A DNA stretch of 64,000 nt from JBDIAG01 sp047974565 (GCA_047974565.1 JBKECN010000073.1:60964-124963); one strand, 5' to 3'. Shown: positions 34,006-43,101, counted from the first letter of the stretch. Notes: generated by a model not told the origin, from the letters alone. Made by a program: numbers and translations.

Positions 34006-35168
34006 ACGCGTCCACGCCGCAGCCCTCGTCCTCCACGTCTGGGGGTGTCTTGTCGGTGGTGCTGGCCGGTGGCGGCACGGCCGGTCACGTCAGCCCGATG
34101 CTGGCCCTGGCCGACGCCCTGCGCCGCCAGGATCCGCGCACCGGGATCGTCTGCCTGGGCACCGCCGAGGGCCTGGAATCCCGGCTGGTGCCAGAACGCG
34201 GGTACGAGCTGCGGGCCGTGCCGAAGGTGCCATTGCCGCGCCGTCCCACCCCCGCCTTACTCAGCGTGCCCTCTCGGCTGCTCGACGCGGTCCGCACCGC
34301 AGACCGGGTGCTGGGCCAGACACACGCCGACGTCGTGGTCGGCATGGGCGGGTACGTGTCGACCCCGGCCTACCTGGCCGCCCGGCGTCGGGGCATCCCC
34401 ATCGTGGTGCACGAGCAGAACGCTCGCCCCGGCATCGCCAACCGTCTGGGGGCCCGACTCACCCGGCACGTCGCGGTGACCTTCCCGGGTACCCCGCTGC
34501 CGCACGCGGTCCGGGTGGGTATGCCACTGCGCCGGGAGATCAGCACCCTGGACGCGTCGGCGCTGCGGTCCAGCGCCCGCGAGCACTTCGGTCTCGACCC
34601 GGACGCGCCGGTGCTGCTGGTCACCGGCGGCTCGCTGGGCGCGCAGAAGATCAACGAGACGATGGCCGCCGCGGCGGACCGGCTGCAGGCGAGCGGGATC
34701 GGGGTGCTGCACCTGACCGGGGCGGGCAAGGCGATCCAGGCACCCACCGGGCCAGGCCCGGCGTACGTGGTCGCCGAGTACACCGACCGGATGGACCTCG
34801 CCTACGCGGCCGCAGACCTCGTGCTGTGCCGGGCGGGCGCCAACACCGTGTGCGAGGTGACCACCGTGGGTCTGCCCGGGGTGTACGTGCCGCTGCCGAT
34901 CGGCAATGGCGAGCAGCGCCTGAACGCCGAGCCGGTGGTCGCCGACGGTGGTGGGCTGCTCATCGACAATGCGGACCTCGACCCGGCAGTGGTCACCGGT
35001 CAGATCGCCGACCTGCTCACCTCCCCGTCCCGGCTGGCCTCGATGGCCCAGGCCTCGGCCCGGCACGGCTCGCGGGACGCGGACATCCGCCTGGCCGACC
35101 TGGTGCGCACCGCAGCGGGTCACTTGCCCGCCGGAGAGCCCGGCGGCCCCGGGCCGGTGACGCCGTGA
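34002..35168 (+). CDS. murG: Lipid II synthase MurG
   Basis: A 388-aa GT-B glycosyltransferase that adds GlcNAc to lipid I on the inner leaflet. N-terminal loops are LAGGGTAGHVSPMLALADAL and VGMGGYVSTPAYLAA, followed by VVHEQNARPGIANRL. The donor-binding half has VTGGSLGAQKINE, CRAGANTVCEVTTVGLPGVYVPLP and GEQRLNAEPV. All motifs are complete. It overlaps ftsW upstream (ATGA) and murC downstream (GTGA). Confidence 0.96.
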   Translation: MNASTPQPSSSTSGGVLSVVLAGGGTAGHVSPMLALADALRRQDPRTGIVCLGTAEGLESRLVPERGYELRAVPKVPLPRRPTPALLSVPSRLLDAVRTADRVLGQTHADVVVGMGGYVSTPAYLAARRRGIPIVVHEQNARPGIANRLGARLTRHVAVTFPGTPLPHAVRVGMPLRREISTLDASALRSSAREHFGLDPDAPVLLVTGGSLGAQKINETMAAAADRLQASGIGVLHLTGAGKAIQAPTGPGPAYVVAEYTDRMDLAYAAADLVLCRAGANTVCEVTTVGLPGVYVPLPIGNGEQRLNAEPVVADGGGLLIDNADLDPAVVTGQIADLLTSPSRLASMAQASARHGSRDADIRLADLVRTAAGHLPAGEPGGPGPVTP

Positions 35169-36652
35169 ACGAACGCTTCGACCTCTCCGCCCTGGTCCCT
35201 CCCGCGAGTGACCTTGGCCCGACCCACTTCCTGGGGATCGGCGGCATCGGGATGAGCGGCATCGCCCGGATCATGGTCCGGCGCGGGCTGGCGGTCTCGG
35301 GTTCCGACGCCCGGGACTCCCCGATCATGGCCCGGCTGCGGGAGTTGGGCGCCGACGCCAGGCCTGGCTTCGACGTGTCACGGCTGGACGGGGTGCAGAC
35401 CGTGGTGGCCTCCTCGGCCATCCGAGAGGGCAACCCGGAACTGGCCGGGGCCCGGCAGCGTGGGCTGCGGGTGTTGCACCGGTCCCAGGCCCTGCAGGCG
35501 CTGATGGCCGACCGGGTGGGGGTGTGCGTGGCCGGTACGAACGGTAAGACCACCACCACGTCCATGCTCACCGTCCTTGCCCGCGAGGCCGGGCTCGACC
35601 CGTCGTTCGCGATCGGCGGCGAACTCGTCGGGGCGGAGACCAACGCCGAGGACGGAACCGGCCGGGTCTTCATCGCCGAGGCTGACGAGTCGGATGCGTC
35701 CTTCCTCGTGTACACCCCCACGGTGTCGGTGGTGACGAACGTCCAGCCGGATCACCTCGACTTCTACGGCACCGCCGACCGGGTGGTGGCTGCCTTCGAG
35801 GCCTTCGCCGACCGGTTGGTGGACGACGGGCGGGAGGGCACCCTGGTGGCCTGCCTGGACGACCCGGGCTCGGCCGCCCTGGCGCAGCGATGCCGCGACG
35901 CGGGACGCCGGGTGATCGGCTATGGCACGCACCCCGACGCCGAGGTGCGTGTAGACGACGTGGAACTGGCTGCGGGAGTGAGTTTCACCCTTCATGACAG
36001 AATCTGCGTGACACAGGATCGGGACGCGACCGGCGGCGGCTCGCAGCGGATCCGGCTCGCTGTGCCGGGCCGGCACAATGCCTTGAACGCCGCCGCCGCC
36101 TACGCCGCCGCGCGAGCATTGGGAGTCGAACCGGCCGCTGCCACAGCCGGTCTGGAGGCCTTTCGCGGGTCACGCCGGCGGTTCGAGTTCCGCGGTGAGG
36201 CCGGCGGGGTGCGCGTCTTCGACGACTACGCCCACAACCCCGCCAAGGTTGCCGCGGCCGTGGCCACCGGTCGGCAGGCGGCCGGCCAGGGTCGGCTGAT
36301 CGTCGCCTTCCAACCTCATCTATATTCCCGCACAAGGGATTTCGCGGTCGAGTTCGGGATCGGCCTGGCCGGGGCGGACGAGATCCTGGTGCTGGATGTC
36401 TATGCCGCCCGGGAAGATCCGCTGCCCGGGGTCAGCGGCGCGCTGGTGGCCGAGGCGGTGCCCGCCGATCGGCCCACCGGAGCCGGTGCGGCCAGGTTCG
36501 TCAGTGAGCGCGCGTCGGTGGCCGCCGAGTTGGTACGGCTGGCGAGTCCGGGTGACCTCGTGCTGACCATCGGGGCCGGTGACGTCACCACGATCGCCGG
36601 GGACGTGTTGGCGGGATTGGCGGACGGCGAGCGCGGTGGGAGTGGGCGCTGA
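35165..36652 (+). CDS. murC: UDP-MurNAc-L-alanine ligase MurC
   Basis: A 495-aa Mur ligase that adds the first amino acid to UDP-MurNAc. Motifs are FLGIGGIGMSGIARIM (UDP-binding), VCVAGTNGKTTTTSML (about residues 118-133), EADESDASFL, NVQPDHLDFYG, and DDYAHNPAKVAA with AFQPHLYSRTRDF, which is specific to MurC. GTG 35165 overlaps the murG stop. Open frame upstream of it lies within murG. The stop shares one base with the ftsQ start. Confidence 0.95.
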   Translation: MNERFDLSALVPPASDLGPTHFLGIGGIGMSGIARIMVRRGLAVSGSDARDSPIMARLRELGADARPGFDVSRLDGVQTVVASSAIREGNPELAGARQRGLRVLHRSQALQALMADRVGVCVAGTNGKTTTTSMLTVLAREAGLDPSFAIGGELVGAETNAEDGTGRVFIAEADESDASFLVYTPTVSVVTNVQPDHLDFYGTADRVVAAFEAFADRLVDDGREGTLVACLDDPGSAALAQRCRDAGRRVIGYGTHPDAEVRVDDVELAAGVSFTLHDRICVTQDRDATGGGSQRIRLAVPGRHNALNAAAAYAAARALGVEPAAATAGLEAFRGSRRRFEFRGEAGGVRVFDDYAHNPAKVAAAVATGRQAAGQGRLIVAFQPHLYSRTRDFAVEFGIGLAGADEILVLDVYAAREDPLPGVSGALVAEAVPADRPTGAGAARFVSERASVAAELVRLASPGDLVLTIGAGDVTTIAGDVLAGLADGERGGSGR

Positions 36653-38481
36653 TGGGCCGACCCACCACCCCGAGACCGAACAGCTCATCCCGCTCCCGGC
36701 AAGCTCCGCGAGGCGAGACCTCCGCAGGGTTGGGCGAGTCAGCCGCGGACCGCTCCGGCGAACCCCGGCAAGGCGCTTCGGGCGAGGGACGGTCCCGCAC
36801 CTCACCGGTCAAGGCCGAGCGTGCCCCAGAGCAGGTGCGTTCCGGCGGTGCGGGGTCCACGCGCCAGGCTGCCAGGCCCGGCACGACTTCCCGCCCGGCT
36901 CGACGGGGTCGTGCGACTCAGGCGCCGACCGGGCGCGCTGCGGGGTCGAGCCCGCGGCCAGCAGGTGCGGGCCCGCGCAGGGCCGCCTCCCCGGGTCGGG
37001 ACGCACCCGGAGAGGTCGCCGGCGGGCAGGCCGCCGCAGACAACCAGCCGGGCGCGGGGCGGCGCGCCTCCGGTGGCACCAACGCCGGCACGAACCCGCC
37101 CGGCGGGGTCACCGGTGGTACCGGCAGCCGCAGCGGGGACGGGAACGAACGGCGTGGACCGGGCTCGGTCCGCTCGGGCGCCCGATCGTTGGCAGGGCGA
37201 GTACCGGCCCGCCGAGGAACGGCGGCCACGTCGGGATCGGGGAGGCTGCGCAGCCGGGCCACTGGCTCGTCCGCGGTGACCAGCGGCCGCCCCAAGGCGC
37301 GCACGAGCGGGCAGGGGAGTGCCCGTCCCGGGGGCGCGCGGGTGATCTCGCTGGCGGGCGTGAGCGGAATGGCTCGACGGGCGCGTGCGTCCCGGCCGAG
37401 TCGACGCACCGTGGTGATGCTCTTGGCGGGCGTGAGCGTGCTGGTGCTCGTCGGCTATCTGTTCCTGGCTTCGCCCCTGCTCACCGTCAAGGAATTGCAG
37501 TTGGTCGGTGGCCAGCGGTTCGGCCCTGCCCAGTTGCAGGCGCTGGCGGCCGGCGACCTCGGTCGTCCTCTGGCGCTTGTCGACCTCGGTGACCTGCGCG
37601 ACGAGGTCGAGCAGGATCCCGCGGTCAAGACGGCTCAGGCCGTGCGGGTCTGGCCCAACACCCTCGAGGTGCGGGTGATCGAACGAGTCCCGATGATCGC
37701 CGTCCCGGTGTCGGCGCAACCAGCTGGCGACGATGACCCGAAGGTCGATGATCCGAATGCCGACGAGACGACCACCCAGGGCGCCGAGGGCGGCGACGAG
37801 CCGAGTTCGGGAACCGGGGATGGTTTCCAGTTGATGGACGTCGATGGGGTCGTGGTGGAGACCGTCGCGGAGGCGCCCGAGGGTGTGGCCGTGGTGACTC
37901 CCGAAACCGTCGAGGCGGGGGAGCCGGCCGTGCTTGCCACGGCCCAGGTGATGCAGGCATTGCCTGCCGAACTGCGAGGAGAGGTACGTGAGGCCTCGGC
38001 CGCATCCCGCGACAGTGTCCAGCTGACGATGCGCGTGCCGGTGGTGCCATCCGCGCAGGACGCGCAGGAGAGCGCTCCCAAGGGCAATGCCGATGAGACG
38101 GCCGACGAGCCGGCCATGCGCACTGTGACGGTGGTGTGGGGCGGGGTGGAGGAGTCGGCGCTCAAGGCCGAGGTGCTCGCAGTGCTGCTGGGCACCGATG
38201 CGGTGGTGTATGACGTGTCCAGCCCGGCCACCCCCGTCACCCGGGATTCCCCACTGGCGACTCCCAGCTCCTCGCCTGCCACGGCCGACTCCAACGAGGC
38301 GGCCGGTGGTGGCAGTTCGCGGCCGTCGTCGACCCCGACCTCGGCCGCCGAGGCGACCCCCGAACCCACCCCCACCTCGTCCCGCACCACCGCTGCGGCG
38401 AGCGCCACCCCATCGACATCGACGGGGATGATCACCGGCCCGCCCAATGACTCCGGCGGAGCCGGCGACGGAGCGGGCTAG
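36652..38481 (+). CDS. ftsQ: Divisome protein FtsQ with giant disordered cytoplasmic region
   Basis: 609 aa, about double the usual 250-330. Residues 1-250 are a Gly/Ala/Arg/Pro/Ser-rich basic region without predicted structure. One membrane helix lies at about 254-275 (TVVMLLAGVSVLVLVGYLF). A POTRA domain follows, from LLTVKELQLVGGQRF to NTLEVRVIERVPMIAVPV. An acidic insert (about 362-390) and a Ser/Thr/Pro tail (about 525-609) flank the beta domain. FtsQ recruits FtsL/FtsB. Its place between murC and ftsZ supports the name. ATG 36652 overlaps the murC stop (TGATG), and a later start is possible. Confidence 0.85.
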   Translation: MGRPTTPRPNSSSRSRQAPRGETSAGLGESAADRSGEPRQGASGEGRSRTSPVKAERAPEQVRSGGAGSTRQAARPGTTSRPARRGRATQAPTGRAAGSSPRPAGAGPRRAASPGRDAPGEVAGGQAAADNQPGAGRRASGGTNAGTNPPGGVTGGTGSRSGDGNERRGPGSVRSGARSLAGRVPARRGTAATSGSGRLRSRATGSSAVTSGRPKARTSGQGSARPGGARVISLAGVSGMARRARASRPSRRTVVMLLAGVSVLVLVGYLFLASPLLTVKELQLVGGQRFGPAQLQALAAGDLGRPLALVDLGDLRDEVEQDPAVKTAQAVRVWPNTLEVRVIERVPMIAVPVSAQPAGDDDPKVDDPNADETTTQGAEGGDEPSSGTGDGFQLMDVDGVVVETVAEAPEGVAVVTPETVEAGEPAVLATAQVMQALPAELRGEVREASAASRDSVQLTMRVPVVPSAQDAQESAPKGNADETADEPAMRTVTVVWGGVEESALKAEVLAVLLGTDAVVYDVSSPATPVTRDSPLATPSSSPATADSNEAAGGGSSRPSSTPTSAAEATPEPTPTSSRTTAAASATPSTSTGMITGPPNDSGGAGDGAG

Positions 38482-38642
38482 CGCCATCCAACGCCACTGC
38501 CGTTGGTGGTGGCGGGGACATTCTCAGCCTGACGAGACGTCACCGCTCTGACGAACCTCACGAACCTCACGAACGGTCGCCATCGGCGGCGTATGCGGTG
38601 CCTCAACCTGAGATGGGTTCGACCCGATTGCTCCTGGTTCCG

Positions 38643-38683
38643 GGCTCGAAGTCTCGGGCGGCACTTGAGACTTCGGCCTTTTT
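38643..38683 (+). terminator. Intrinsic terminator between ftsQ and ftsZ
   Basis: CGAAGTCTC (38647-38655) and GAGACTTCG (38667-38675) form a 9-bp stem, extended by GGC/GCC across one bulged base and followed at once by TTTTT (38679-38683). This is a classic rho-independent terminator, unusual for so GC-rich a genome. It would end the mur-ftsQ transcript. Confidence 0.8.
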
Positions 38684-38762
38684 CAAGGCGACACGCACGA
38701 CACACCCCCGGAAATCCCAGACGTCTGCGGCGCCTTCCCTAACGTCTCGCATCAGCAACAAC

Positions 38763-38799
38763 TTGACATAACTATAACCCTCTACTTGAGGGTGATAGT
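38763..38799 (+). promoter_or_regulatory. ftsZ promoter region with palindromic operator
   Basis: A perfect TTGACA hexamer (38763-38768) is followed by an imperfect palindrome. ACTATAACCCTC (38771-38782) pairs with GAGGGTGATAGT (38788-38799) around TACTT, with one mismatch. The AT-rich patch contrasts with its surroundings. Which hexamer acts as -10 is unclear. A regulator binding the palindrome would overlap the promoter. The rest of 38482-38923 holds a 9-bp tandem repeat (38552-38578) and no gene. Confidence 0.6.
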
Positions 38800-38923
38800 C
38801 CCGGATCGAGGGGCGGTGGCTGTCCAGGGCCGGGCCGTCCCAACCAGCCAGCAATCTCCAACCAGCCAGCAATCTCCAACCAAGCGGCACACCCGAACAC
38901 GAGCAAGGAAGAGGGCAGCAACC

Positions 38924-40264
38924 GTGGCAGCACCGCAGAACTACCTGGCGGTCATCAAGGTCGTCGGAATCGGTGGCGGCGGAGTGAACGCCGTCAACCG
39001 GATGATCGAGGTCGGCCTCAAGGGCGTGGAGTTCATCGCCATCAACACCGACGCACAGGCGTTGCTCATGAGCGACGCCGACGTCAAGCTCGACGTAGGT
39101 CGCGAACTCACCCGCGGGCTCGGCGCCGGCGCCGATCCCGAGGTGGGCCGCAGGGCGGCCGAAGACCACGCCAACGAGATCGAAGAGGTGCTCAAGGGCG
39201 CCGACAGGGTCTTCGTGACAGCGGGCGAGGGTGGCGGCACCGGCACCGGCGGCGCGCCGGTGGTCGCCAAGATCGCCCGCACCCTCGGCGCGCTGACGAT
39301 CGGCGTCGTCACTCGTCCGTTCACCTTCGAGGGGCGCCGGCGGGCGACCTTCGCCGAGAGCGGCATAGACGCACTGCGCGAGGAGGTCGACACCCTCATC
39401 GTGATCCCGAACGACCGGCTCCTCAGCATCAGCGACCGGGCGGTGTCGATGATGGACGCCTTCCGGGCTGCCGACCAGGTGCTGCTCTCCGGTGTCCAGG
39501 GCATCTCCGACCTCATCACCACCCCCGGCCTGATCAACGTCGACTTCGCCGACGTCAAGTCCGTGATGCAGGGTGCCGGGTCCGCCCTCATGGGCATCGG
39601 CTCGGCCCGCGGCGAGGACCGCGCGCTACAAGCGGCCGAGATGGCGATCAGTTCTCCGTTGCTGGAGGCCAGCATCGACGGCGCTCACGGCGTGCTGCTG
39701 TCCTTCCAGGGTGGCTCCGACCTGGGCCTGTTCGAGATCAACGAGGCGGCCCGGCTGGTCCAGGAGGCCGCGCACCCCGAGGCCAACATCATCTTCGGCA
39801 CGGTGATCGACGACGCGCTCGGCGACGAGGTGCGGGTCACCGTCATCGCCGCCGGCTTCGACGGCGGTCGTCCGCAGCGCCGCCGGGACGACCGCGAGGA
39901 GCGCCAGCACCGGGCCGGGGCGTCCGGGCGCATCGGTACCGGCGGCCGCGCCGCCGAGATGGGCCAGTCGTTCACCCCGCGCCCGACCCCGGCCCCGCTG
40001 CCCAAGCCCGAGCCGGTGCACATCCCCGACGCAGCACCCGAGCCGGTGTCAGTGCTCAACGGCAACGGCCGTTCGGGCAGCCACGTCGCCGAGCCCGCTG
40101 CCTCGTTCAACGGTCAGGCGCCGCAGCCCTACCAGCCGCAGTACCGGCCCCAGCACGAGGAGCGCGACCAGGCCCGCGAGCAGCGTCCGCCGGTGGTGCT
40201 CCCCGATGACAAGCCCCGCCAGCCCAAGGAGGTCGACCTCGACCTGCCGTCGTGGCTGCAGTAA
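38924..40264 (+). CDS. ftsZ: Tubulin-like division GTPase FtsZ
   Basis: 446 aa. It polymerises into the Z-ring under GTP. Nucleotide-binding parts are VVGIGGGGVNAVNRM, the tubulin signature GEGGGTGTGGAP (about residues 101-112) and FAESGIDALREEVDTLIVIPNDRLL. The T7 loop is GLINVDFADVKSVM. After the core comes a Pro/Gln-rich linker of about 120 residues and the terminal peptide DLDLPSWLQ, which binds SepF and other partners. GTG 38924 matches family N-termini. A 40-codon open upstream extension contains the repeat CAACCAGCCAGCAATCTC and is judged leader. Confidence 0.97.
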   Translation: MAAPQNYLAVIKVVGIGGGGVNAVNRMIEVGLKGVEFIAINTDAQALLMSDADVKLDVGRELTRGLGAGADPEVGRRAAEDHANEIEEVLKGADRVFVTAGEGGGTGTGGAPVVAKIARTLGALTIGVVTRPFTFEGRRRATFAESGIDALREEVDTLIVIPNDRLLSISDRAVSMMDAFRAADQVLLSGVQGISDLITTPGLINVDFADVKSVMQGAGSALMGIGSARGEDRALQAAEMAISSPLLEASIDGAHGVLLSFQGGSDLGLFEINEAARLVQEAAHPEANIIFGTVIDDALGDEVRVTVIAAGFDGGRPQRRRDDREERQHRAGASGRIGTGGRAAEMGQSFTPRPTPAPLPKPEPVHIPDAAPEPVSVLNGNGRSGSHVAEPAASFNGQAPQPYQPQYRPQHEERDQAREQRPPVVLPDDKPRQPKEVDLDLPSWLQ

Positions 40265-40303
40265 GGCCGCGCTCAGGCTCGGCTGACTGAGCCGTTCACC
40301 CGC

Positions 40304-40340
40304 CCGATACCCGGGACCCGCCAGGGGTCCCGGGTATCGG
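40304..40340 (+). terminator. Strong hairpin after ftsZ
   Basis: A perfect 16-bp stem built around CGATACCCGGGACCC, with a 5-nt loop, 40 nt past the ftsZ stop. No T-run follows. It probably ends or processes the ftsZ transcript and raises mRNA stability. Confidence 0.75.
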
Positions 40341-40407
40341 TGCGTCCGCACTCGGGTGGTGCCGCCCCGGACGCCGGTGTCCTGCGGTTTCGGTCCACAC
40401 TGAACGG

Positions 40408-41148
40408 ATGACGACGAACGCCTCCGCCCGCCGTGCCACCGCCCAGTTCCGATGGTCGCGGGGCTGGGCGGATCGAGCACCCGCCGGGGCATTGCTCACC
40501 GGACGCGCGGCCGGCAACCTCAGCCTTGGGGTGGGCGATGACGCCGCCCAGGTCCGCGCGCGCCGCCAGGCCGTCCTCGATGCCACCGACGCGTCCACCG
40601 TCATCCTCCCGACCCAGGTGCATGGCCGGGGCGTCGTCGTGGTCGACCCGCACACTCCGGACGGGATCACCGCGGACGCCCTGGTCACCCGCGAGCCGGG
40701 GATTCTGCTCGGAATCACCGTCGCCGACTGCGTCCCGGTGATCCTGGTCGACGCCGAGGCCGGTGTCGTCGGCGTCGTGCATGCCGGCCGGGCGGGGATG
40801 CAACTCGACATCGTCGGGGCCGCCGTGGACGCCATGCGCGCCCTGGGTGCGCAGCAGTTGGACGCGGTCGTCGGGCCCTCGGTGTGCGCCCGCTGCTACG
40901 AGGTGCCCGAGGACCTGCGCGCCGCGGTGATGGCCGACGTGCCCATCAGCGCATCCGTCTCGCGGACCGGGACCCCGGCTCTGGACATCGCCGCAGGGGT
41001 GCTCACGCAACTGCACCCCCGGGTGCGCAGCATCGACCTCATCCCCGGATGCACCGCGGAATCGCCGGACCTGTTCTCGCACCGCGCCTCTGGCGGCACC
41101 GACGGACGCTTCGCGGCCTTCTGCTGGCTGGGTGGGTGGCGGCGATGA
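40408..41148 (+). CDS. pgeF: Peptidoglycan editing factor PgeF (YfiH, laccase-like)
   Basis: 246 aa of the DUF152/YfiH family, which in other bacteria removes misincorporated L-Ser from UDP-MurNAc. It has the zinc-ligand motifs PTQVHG (His), VADCVPVIL (Cys) and VVHAGRAGMQ (His), plus a final GGTDGRFAAFCWL. Gene order ftsZ-pgeF-yggS-sepF is standard in actinobacteria. The start has no Shine-Dalgarno. CACACT lies 6 nt upstream of ATG, so a leaderless message is possible. The stop overlaps yggS as ATGA. Confidence 0.9.
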   Translation: MTTNASARRATAQFRWSRGWADRAPAGALLTGRAAGNLSLGVGDDAAQVRARRQAVLDATDASTVILPTQVHGRGVVVVDPHTPDGITADALVTREPGILLGITVADCVPVILVDAEAGVVGVVHAGRAGMQLDIVGAAVDAMRALGAQQLDAVVGPSVCARCYEVPEDLRAAVMADVPISASVSRTGTPALDIAAGVLTQLHPRVRSIDLIPGCTAESPDLFSHRASGGTDGRFAAFCWLGGWRR

Positions 41149-41978
41149 GCATGGGCACGTCCGGGCCCGACGCTGGCTCCACCCCCACCCCCGACCCCGA
41201 CACCGGCCCCACCCCTGACACCGGCCCCACTCCTGACACCGGCCCCGGCCCCCATCCTCAGCGTGCCGAGCATGATCGCCGGGCTCGCCTGGAGCGTCGG
41301 TTGGCCGAACTCTCCCAGCGGGTCGAGGAGGCGGCGGCCCGGGCCGGGCGGGATCCGGCCGACATCACCACGATCGTGGTCACCAAGACCTACCCGGCGC
41401 ACGACGTGCGCCTGCTCGCGGACCTCGGGGTGCGTCACGTCGGTGAGAACCGGGTGGACGAGGCGATGGCCAAGCGCGCCGACATCGACGCCGGACCGGC
41501 CCCGCGCACCGAGCTGACCTGGCATCAGGTCGGGCAGGTGCAGACGAACAAGTGCGGTCACCTGCTGCGCTGGGCGGACATCGTCCACTCGGTCGACCGG
41601 ATCAAACTCGTCGGCGCGTTGGAGCGGGCCGCCACCCGCGCCGAACGCACCATCGGGGCGCTGGTCCAGGTGAGCCTGGACGGCGACCCCTCCCGGGCCG
41701 GTGCGCCCCTGGACGCCCTCGACCGGGTGGCCGACGCGGTGGCCTCGGCCGAGCACCTCGACCTGCTGGGGGTGATGGCGGTGGCACCCCTCGGCGTCGA
41801 TCCGGGGGAGGCCTTCGAGCGGCTGCGGGCGGCGGGGGAGCGGGTACGTGCCGAACATGCTGGGGCCACGATGATCTCGGCCGGAATGAGCGCCGATCTG
41901 GAGGCTGCGATCGCCAATGGCGCGACACACCTGCGTGTCGGCACTGCGGTACTCGGTTCCAGGCCCCCTCTGCACTAA
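41145..41978 (+). CDS. yggS: YggS-family PLP homeostasis protein
   Basis: 277 aa. A fold III-like TIM barrel binds pyridoxal phosphate through Lys81 in VVTKTYP. Other family marks are VRHVGENRVDEA, TWHQVGQVQTNKC, VHSVDRIKL, and ISAGMSADLEAAIANGATHLRVGTAVLG. It is thought to balance PLP and amino-acid pools. An extra N-terminal stretch (residues 10-40) has three PDTGPT repeats from an 18-bp unit and is absent from most homologues. ATG 41145 overlaps pgeF. Confidence 0.92.
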   Translation: MSMGTSGPDAGSTPTPDPDTGPTPDTGPTPDTGPGPHPQRAEHDRRARLERRLAELSQRVEEAAARAGRDPADITTIVVTKTYPAHDVRLLADLGVRHVGENRVDEAMAKRADIDAGPAPRTELTWHQVGQVQTNKCGHLLRWADIVHSVDRIKLVGALERAATRAERTIGALVQVSLDGDPSRAGAPLDALDRVADAVASAEHLDLLGVMAVAPLGVDPGEAFERLRAAGERVRAEHAGATMISAGMSADLEAAIANGATHLRVGTAVLGSRPPLH

Positions 41979-42080
41979 CGTCACAAACTGACAAGGGTTG
42001 ATCTCGAACCGCGCCGCGCGGCCCGCACCTGGGGGCGTGGGTTCTCAAGGGGCGCGGGGTTCACATGGAGGGTCGGACAG

Positions 42081-42566
42081 ATGGGCATGCATGAGGCGCT
42101 GGTCTACCTCGGGCTGGCCGAGGACAAGCCAGGCGTGAACCGGGACGACGTCAACACGCGGGAGATCCGCATCGACGACGTCTCGCGCCCTGCCGAGCAG
42201 CCGGCCCCCCGCAGGGCTGAGGTGACGCCAATCAAGCGTGAGCGCGCCGAGCGCGTGGTCGCCGAGCCGATGGGAGCCGAGGTCACGCGTATCTCCACGA
42301 TCCACCCCAGCACCTACAACGACGCCAAGTCCATCGGTGAAGCCTTCCGCGAGGGCGTGCCGGTGATCATGAACCTGTCAGAGATGGACGACTCCGACGC
42401 GAAGCGCTTGGTCGACTTCTCCGCCGGACTCATCTTCGGCCTCCATGGCTCGATCGAGCGGGTCACCGCCAAGGTCTTCCTGCTCACTCCGGCCAACGTC
42501 GAGGTGACCAAGCCGCAGCCTCCAGGTCGGGCGGCGCCCAAGGCGGGCTTCTTCAACCAGAGCTGA
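42081..42566 (+). CDS. sepF: Z-ring anchor SepF
   Basis: 161 aa. An N-terminal amphipathic membrane-binding helix (MGMHEALVYLGL) is followed by a flexible linker and a SepF core (about 72-142: ISTIHPSTYNDAKSIGEAFREGVPVIMNLSEM, DFSAGLIFGLHGSIERVTAKVFLLTP). SepF tethers FtsZ to the membrane in actinobacteria, which lack FtsA. GGAGGG lies 8 nt before ATG 42081. The 102-nt gap from yggS may hold a promoter, but no clear hexamers are visible. Confidence 0.95.
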   Translation: MGMHEALVYLGLAEDKPGVNRDDVNTREIRIDDVSRPAEQPAPRRAEVTPIKRERAERVVAEPMGAEVTRISTIHPSTYNDAKSIGEAFREGVPVIMNLSEMDDSDAKRLVDFSAGLIFGLHGSIERVTAKVFLLTPANVEVTKPQPPGRAAPKAGFFNQS

Positions 42567-42628
42567 GCCCTGTCCGGGGGATGTGCGCGAGCGTTCCCGT
42601 CGTGCGTGGCGTCCAGGGTTTGGTCAGT

Positions 42629-42634
42629 TAGGCT
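42629..42634 (+). promoter_or_regulatory. -10 box of a probably leaderless yggT transcript
   Basis: TAGGCT, then 6 nt, then GTG 42641, and no Shine-Dalgarno. The geometry equals that before murE, lacI and the HNH gene. Confidence 0.5.
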
Positions 42635-42640
42635 CGATAC

Positions 42641-42934
42641 GTGGCTGTCATCGCGTCCGTGCTCTACTTCGCGCTCTTCATCTACTCCCTGCTGGTGGTT
42701 GCGCGCATCGTCCTGGAGATGATCCAGTCCTTCGCGCCCCAGTGGCGTCCGAGCGGAGCCATGCTCTTCGTGGCGGAGGCGATCTACACCCCGACGGACC
42801 CACCCCTCAAGGCGCTCCGCCGGGTGCTGCCGTCCGTCCCCTTGGGAGGCGTTCGGCTGGACTTGTCCCCCCTTGTGTTGCTTCTGGGGATAGGTGTGCT
42901 TATGCGGCTGGTGTTGTTCCTAGGGGCTGGATGA
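42641..42934 (+). CDS. yggT: YggT-family membrane protein
   Basis: 97 aa with two hydrophobic helices (about residues 3-26 and 72-95) joined by a loop with the family mark YTPTDPPLKALRRVLPSVPLGGVRLDLSPLV. The function is uncertain, though osmotic or division roles have been proposed for homologues. It lies between sepF and divIVA as in most actinobacteria. Confidence 0.9.
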   Translation: MAVIASVLYFALFIYSLLVVARIVLEMIQSFAPQWRPSGAMLFVAEAIYTPTDPPLKALRRVLPSVPLGGVRLDLSPLVLLLGIGVLMRLVLFLGAG

Positions 42935-42960
42935 GTGCGCGGACTACTCCGTTCGGGTTA

Positions 42961-42988
42961 ATCTATGGGCAATTCTTCCGATCTATGG
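42961..42988 (+). promoter_or_regulatory. Repeated ATCTATGG motif upstream of divIVA
   Basis: ATCTATGG occurs at 42961-42968 and 42981-42988, exactly two helical turns apart, in an AT-rich patch about 115 nt before divIVA. Two sites for one protein are plausible. A TANNNT hexamer (TACCTT) at 43045-43050 could be the -10. Confidence 0.4.
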
Positions 42989-43101
42989 TTACAACCAGTG
43001 GCGGACCGATGACCAACCGTCCCGAACGTGACCGTGATCTGGAGTACCTTTCCGTCTGACTGACCCATGCGCCCACCGCGCCTGTCGAAGAGAGTTTCAC
43101 C

